DNA of 9,030 nt from an uncultured Clostridia bacterium (GTDB lineage Bacteria > Bacillota > Clostridia > TANB77 > CAG-508). The position numbers were made by a program, and so were the translations under genes. Below the pieces are notes generated by a model. That model saw only the letters and a program-made list of their open reading frames with translations, was not told the origin of the DNA and made no database searches. This document shows, piece after piece, positions 5,596 to 9,030 of the stretch. Numbering within the stretch: the first letter of the stretch is position 1; each line of letters starts with the position of its first letter. The stretch is taken from assembly GCA_944388615.1 (NCBI GenBank), contig CALXJL010000057.1:1-9030 (forward strand). The letters run 5' to 3'.

Positions 5596-7059
5596 ATGGA
5601 TAATATAAAATTGGATTTAAAGAATACTAAAATAACAGAAAAAATGATAGAAGAATATTCATCAAGAGTTGAAGAAATACATAAGCAATTACATGATTTA
5701 GATTCAAAAGACCCTATAGGATGGCTTGAATTACCAACCAAATATGACAAAAAAGAATTTGAAAGAATAAAAGAATGTGCTAAAAAGATTAAAGCAGATT
5801 CAGAAGTATTTGTAGTTGTTGGTATAGGTGGCTCATATTTAGGAGCTAGGGCTGTAATAGAAGCTTTAACAAGTACATTTGAAGGATATTTAACAAAGAA
5901 AGAAAGAAAACATCCTCAAATATTATTTGTTGGAAATAATTTAAGTGGAACATATATAAGTGATGTAATAGATTATTTACAAGATAAAGATTTTTCTGTA
6001 AATGTTATATCAAAATCAGGAACAACGACTGAGCCAGCAATTGCATTTAGATTTATGAGAGAATTATTAGAAGCAAAATATGGATATAAAGAAGCTAAAA
6101 AAAGAATATATGTAACAACAGATAAGAAAAATGGGGCTTTAAGAGAACTTGCAAAAAAAGAGAAATATGAGAGTTTTGTAATTCCAAGTAATATTGGAGG
6201 TAGATATTCAGTTCTTACTCCAGTCGGATTATTACCAATTGCAGTTGCAGGAATAAATATAGATGAATTAATGAAGGGTGCAAAAGCAGCACAAGACAAA
6301 TATAATGATTCAGATGTTAAATATAATGAAAGTTATAGATATGCTGTTGTTAGAAATATATTATATAATAATGATAAAAATATAGAATTATTAGTTGCAT
6401 ATGATCCAAAATTATTTTATATGATAGAATGGTGGAAGCAATTATTTGGAGAAAGTGAAGGAAAAGATAAGAAAGGTATATTCCCAGAAGGTGCTAAATT
6501 TACTACAGATTTACATTCAATGGGACAGTATATACAAGATGGAAGAAGAAATTTATTTGAGACAGTAATTAGTATAGAACAAACAGGTAATGATTTAAAG
6601 ATTAATGCTGATGAAGATAATTTAGATGGTTTAAATTATTTAGTAGGAAAAAAGGTAGACTATGTAAACAAACAAGCAATGTTAGGAACTATAGATGCTC
6701 ATGTGGCAGGAGGAGTTGCAAATATATTAATAAAAATTGATAAATTAAACCCTACAAATTTAGGTCATTTAATATATTTCTTTGAACTTGCATGTGCAAT
6801 GTCTGGAAAACTATTAGGTGTAAATCCGTTTAACCAACCAGGTGTGGAAATGTATAAAAAGAATATGTTTAGATTACTTGGTAAACCTGGATATGTAGAA
6901 GAGGAAAAAGTGACAGAAGAAAAAGAAATTAAAAAGAAAAGAACTACAAAAACTAAAAAAGAGACTAAGGAAACTAAAACAAAAACATCAAAAACTAAGA
7001 AAGGTGAAACAGAGAAAGAAACTAAAAAAACTACCAGAAGAAAGAAAAAAGAAGAATAG
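5596..7059 (+). CDS. pgi: Glucose-6-phosphate isomerase with lysine-rich C-terminal tail
   Basis: Interconverts glucose 6-phosphate and fructose 6-phosphate in glycolysis/gluconeogenesis (cytoplasm). Of 487 residues, the first 434 or so match the Firmicutes Pgi core (B. subtilis Pgi is 450 long): GIGGSYLGARA at 76-86, SKSGTTTEP at 139-147 (sugar-phosphate binding), NIGGRYSVLTPVGLLP at 199-214, GESEGKDKKGIFPEG at 285-299 (holding the family's catalytic glutamate, probably Glu286), DLHSMGQ with His307, and FNQPGVEMYKKNMFRLLGKP at 412-431 with the conserved Lys421. From about residue 435 the protein continues as a low-complexity Lys/Thr/Glu/Arg tail (VEEEKVTEEKEI… ending RRKKKEE) in place of the short family C-terminal helix; this is not typical. 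The ATG has an optimal AGGAGG nine bases upstream. It is divergent from leuS, with its own promoter and terminator, so it is probably a single-gene unit. Confidence 0.96.
   Translation: MDNIKLDLKNTKITEKMIEEYSSRVEEIHKQLHDLDSKDPIGWLELPTKYDKKEFERIKECAKKIKADSEVFVVVGIGGSYLGARAVIEALTSTFEGYLTKKERKHPQILFVGNNLSGTYISDVIDYLQDKDFSVNVISKSGTTTEPAIAFRFMRELLEAKYGYKEAKKRIYVTTDKKNGALRELAKKEKYESFVIPSNIGGRYSVLTPVGLLPIAVAGINIDELMKGAKAAQDKYNDSDVKYNESYRYAVVRNILYNNDKNIELLVAYDPKLFYMIEWWKQLFGESEGKDKKGIFPEGAKFTTDLHSMGQYIQDGRRNLFETVISIEQTGNDLKINADEDNLDGLNYLVGKKVDYVNKQAMLGTIDAHVAGGVANILIKIDKLNPTNLGHLIYFFELACAMSGKLLGVNPFNQPGVEMYKKNMFRLLGKPGYVEEEKVTEEKEIKKKRTTKTKKETKETKTKTSKTKKGETEKETKKTTRRKKKEE
6898..7056 (+). other. Coding sequence for the Lys/Thr/Glu-rich tail of Pgi
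   Basis: Residues 435-487 of Pgi are almost wholly Lys, Glu, Thr and Arg, with imperfect short repeats such as KETK and KTKK. The DNA is a nearly pure A/G/C coding strand built from AAA, ACT/ACA and GAA codons (imperfect repeats of the kind aaaactaaa). The tail is likely disordered and strongly basic. Its origin by slippage or local expansion is inference. Confidence 0.85.
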
Positions 7060-7084
7060 AAATAATATTAAGTTTAAAACAAAA

Positions 7085-7127
7085 GAGGCATGATTAATAT
7101 TTTAAAAATATTGCATGCCTTATTTTT
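7085..7127 (+). terminator. Intrinsic terminator of pgi
   Basis: AGGCATG (7086-7092) pairs perfectly with CATGCCT (7114-7120); an inner stem AATATTT/AAATATT (7096-7102 with 7106-7112) closes a short loop. The stem is followed by TATTTTTGTTT. It starts about 25 bases after the pgi stop. The A-rich 5' side means it could also work in the reverse direction, though no minus-strand gene ends here. Confidence 0.85.
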
Positions 7128-7193
7128 GTTTATCTTATAAAGATCAAAAACAACTCCAAAAAAGTTTACATAAACATACAACAAAAAAACAAC

Positions 7194-7222
7194 TTGACAG
7201 TTTAAAAAATTACATATACAAT
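7194..7222 (+). promoter_or_regulatory. rny promoter (sigma-A type)
   Basis: A perfect TTGACA (7194-7199) and TACAAT (7217-7222) are spaced 17 bases apart, the strongest promoter match in the window. Transcription would start near 7229, giving an untranslated leader of about 80 bases. That leader can form an AU-only stem (AATATATAT 7237-7245 with ATATATATT 7262-7270), too weak to call a regulator. Confidence 0.75.
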
Positions 7223-7294
7223 ATATAAGGAAGAAAAATATATATTGTTAAAAAAGTAATTATATATATTAGTACATTGAAAAATAAATAGAAA

Positions 7295-7301
7295 GAGGTG
7301 G
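7295..7301 (+). promoter_or_regulatory. rny ribosome binding site deciding the start
   Basis: GAGGTGG ends eight bases before the ATG at 7310. An in-frame GTG at 7298 lies inside this Shine-Dalgarno sequence and so cannot be the normal start. Confidence 0.85.
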
Positions 7302-7309
7302 ATATTATT

Positions 7310-8851
7310 ATGCAAATAATAATTAATATCGCCGTTTTTTTAATCTCAGCAGTAATTTTTACTTTTGTTGGAGTGGCAATAAGAAAGAAAATAGCTGAAT
7401 CTAAGATACAAGGAGCTGAACAAGAGGCAAAAAGAATTTTAGAAAATGCAAAACAAGATGCAGAAAACAAAAAGAAAGAAGAAGTTTTTAAGGCAAAAGA
7501 AGAGATAATGAATTCTAGAAAAGAGCTAGATCAAGAGATTAAAGAAAGAAGAGGCGAAGTTCAACTACAAGAAAGAAGACTATTACAAAAAGAGGAAAAT
7601 CTGGAAAATAGAATCATTTCTGTAGAGAAAAAAGAAAAAGAGTTAGAAGAAAAAAATGTAGAATGCGACAAAAAGAGAGAAGAGGTTGAAAACATTTTGA
7701 ATAAGCAGATGGAAGAACTTCAAAGAATTTCAGCATTAACACAAGAGGAAGCAAAACAACAATTACTAAGTGAAGTTGAAAAACAAATAACTAGTGAAAA
7801 GGCAGCAATAATAAAAGAGGTTGAAAACAAAAACAAAGAAAATGCAATGAAAAATGCAAAAGAAGTTATAAGTTATGCTATTCAAAAATGTGCAGCAGAC
7901 CATACCTCAGAAACTACGGTATCTATTGTATCATTACCAAATGATGATATGAAAGGTAGAATTATAGGTAGAGAAGGTAGAAATATAAAAGCATTAGAAA
8001 CACTTACAGGAGTTGATTTAATAATAGATGATACTCCAGAGGCAGTAGTAATATCTGGATTTGATCCATTAAGAAGAGAAGTTGCTAAATTAACATTAGA
8101 GAAGTTAATAGATGATGGAAGAATTCATCCTGCTAAAATAGAAGAAATGGTTGAAAAATCTAAGGAAGAGATAGAACAAGTTATAAAAGAAGAAGGGGAA
8201 AGAGCAACAATTGAAACAGGAGTTGTAGGTCTTCATCCTGATATAATAAAATTACTTGGAAAGTTAAGATATAGAACAAGTTATGGACAAAATGTATTGA
8301 ACCATTCAATTGAAGTATCAAATTTAGCAAGAATAATGGCAGATGAATTAGGATTAGATTCTAAACTTGCAAGAAGAGCAGGATTATTACATGATATAGG
8401 AAAAGCCTTAGACCATGATATGGAAGGAACACATATTGAGATTGGTGTAGATGTGCTTAAAAAGTACAAAGAAAATACAAGAGTTTTAAATGCTGTTGAA
8501 GCACATCATGGTGATGTAGAACCACAAACTCTAGAGGCTGTATTAGTACAAGCAGCTGACGCAATATCTGCTTCAAGACCTGGAGCAAGAAGAGAAACTT
8601 TAGAAGCATACATAAAGAGATTACAAAACTTAGAAGAAATAGCAGATTCATTTGAGGGAGTAGAAAAATCATTTGCAATTCAAGCTGGTAGAGAAATAAG
8701 AATAATGGTAAAACCAGACAAGATTTCAGATGCTGAAATGACTATTATGGCAAGAGATGTAGCAAAAAAAGTTGAAAGTGAAATGGAATATCCTGGACAA
8801 ATAAAAGTTAATGTAATAAGGGAAACTAGAGTTATTGATTATGCAAAATAA
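7310..8851 (+). CDS. rny: Ribonuclease Y (membrane-anchored endoribonuclease)
   Basis: RNase Y starts the decay and processing of many mRNAs in Firmicutes by single-strand endonucleolytic cleavage, acting at the membrane. The protein has 513 residues from the ATG at 7310, near the B. subtilis length (520). In order: a single N-terminal transmembrane segment (about residues 3-24) followed by basic IRKK; a long charged coiled coil (about 28-190); a KH RNA-binding domain with GRIIGREGRN at 216-225 and the core around 205-265; and an HD domain with NHS at 331-333 (His332), LLHDIGKALDHD at 359-370 (His361-Asp362), AHHGD at 398-402 and AADAIS at 415-420 (Asp417), the metal and catalytic residues. 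The C-terminus (…VIRETRVIDYAK) is complete. It has its own TTGACA/TACAAT promoter and terminator, so it is an independent unit downstream of pgi. Nothing looks truncated. Confidence 0.97.
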   Translation: MQIIINIAVFLISAVIFTFVGVAIRKKIAESKIQGAEQEAKRILENAKQDAENKKKEEVFKAKEEIMNSRKELDQEIKERRGEVQLQERRLLQKEENLENRIISVEKKEKELEEKNVECDKKREEVENILNKQMEELQRISALTQEEAKQQLLSEVEKQITSEKAAIIKEVENKNKENAMKNAKEVISYAIQKCAADHTSETTVSIVSLPNDDMKGRIIGREGRNIKALETLTGVDLIIDDTPEAVVISGFDPLRREVAKLTLEKLIDDGRIHPAKIEEMVEKSKEEIEQVIKEEGERATIETGVVGLHPDIIKLLGKLRYRTSYGQNVLNHSIEVSNLARIMADELGLDSKLARRAGLLHDIGKALDHDMEGTHIEIGVDVLKKYKENTRVLNAVEAHHGDVEPQTLEAVLVQAADAISASRPGARRETLEAYIKRLQNLEEIADSFEGVEKSFAIQAGREIRIMVKPDKISDAEMTIMARDVAKKVESEMEYPGQIKVNVIRETRVIDYAK

Positions 8852-8875
8852 ATTTGTTATATGATCAAATAGATG

Positions 8876-8908
8876 GAGTATATATTGAAAAATATATGCT
8901 CTTTTTTT
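8876..8908 (+). terminator. Intrinsic terminator of rny
   Basis: GAGTATATATT (8876-8886) pairs with AATATATGCTC (8891-8901) over 11 bp with one G-U and a GAAA loop, followed by seven T (8902-8908). It lies 24 bases after the rny stop. Confidence 0.88.
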
Positions 8909-8953
8909 AATCGAAAATAAAAATTTAAAAAAATGAAAAAAAGTTGTGAATTC

Positions 8954-9003
8954 TTAGTAAAAATGTCCCGTTTTTAGTTTTGATTTTTTAGTAAAAATGT
9001 CCC
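8954..9003. repeat. Pair of exact 16-bp direct repeats, 34-bp period
   Basis: TTAGTAAAAATGTCCC occurs at 8954-8969 and again at 8988-9003, with 18 bases of T-rich sequence between them. The repeats lie beyond the rny terminator and outside any gene, close to the right edge. Repeated, similarly oriented sites at an end are typical of transposase-binding sites in IS21-like and Mu-like elements, and the AAAAATGTCCC core is reminiscent of such ends in Firmicutes. That link is from memory and unproven, and no transposase is in view. Confidence 0.8.
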
Positions 9004-9030
9004 ATATTTTTTTGAGTTAATAATATAAAT

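Noticed and set aside
7237..7270. AU-only stem in the rny leader as a possible regulatory element
   Set aside because: Nine A-U pairs around a 17-base loop are thermodynamically weak and expected by chance in this composition.
7210..7470. Minus-strand open frame of 86 codons over the rny start, rich in Ile/Phe/Leu
   Set aside because: It is antisense to the rny leader, transmembrane segment and coiled coil, without a ribosome binding site; an artefact of AT-rich sequence.

Overview
The window comes from a low-GC, endospore-forming member of the Firmicutes, most likely a clostridia-like anaerobe. The evidence is a full-length SpoIVA (a spore-coat ATPase found only in endospore formers), a B. 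subtilis-type leucyl-tRNA synthetase, a membrane-anchored RNase Y, strong AGGAGG-type ribosome binding sites and very AT-rich DNA (GC clearly below one third by eye). Genus and species cannot be read from the sequence.

Layout: three genes lie on the minus strand in the left 60%: spoIVA (179-1660), an unrecognised protein with an HExxH zinc-protease motif (1761-2867), and leuS (2987-5398). Two genes lie on the plus strand: pgi (5596-7059) and rny (7310-8851). The strand switch is the leuS/pgi intergenic region, which holds divergent promoters. Each plus-strand gene has its own promoter and a good intrinsic terminator. The HExxH gene ends in an intrinsic terminator that contains its own stop codon, which separates it from spoIVA. 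No intrinsic terminator is visible between leuS and the HExxH gene, so read-through there is possible.

The genes do not form one pathway. They cover spore-coat morphogenesis (SpoIVA), translation (LeuRS), glycolysis (Pgi) and mRNA turnover (RNase Y), with one orphan putative metalloprotease. No phage, CRISPR, defence or biosynthetic cluster is visible.

The points that deserve a second look are these. (1) A 17-base A/T homopolymer inside leuS replaces, at exactly conserved length, the family motif normally read as F-S-Y-D-W with five phenylalanines. (2) Pgi has a Lys/Thr/Glu-rich C-terminal tail of about 53 residues that the family normally lacks. (3) The uncharacterised cytoplasmic HExxH protein. 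(4) A 65-bp near-perfect palindrome downstream of spoIVA has arms resembling terminal repeats of IS256-type elements. (5) A pair of exact 16-bp direct repeats, 34 bp apart, lies at the right edge beyond the rny terminator and may be the end of an element that continues outside the window.
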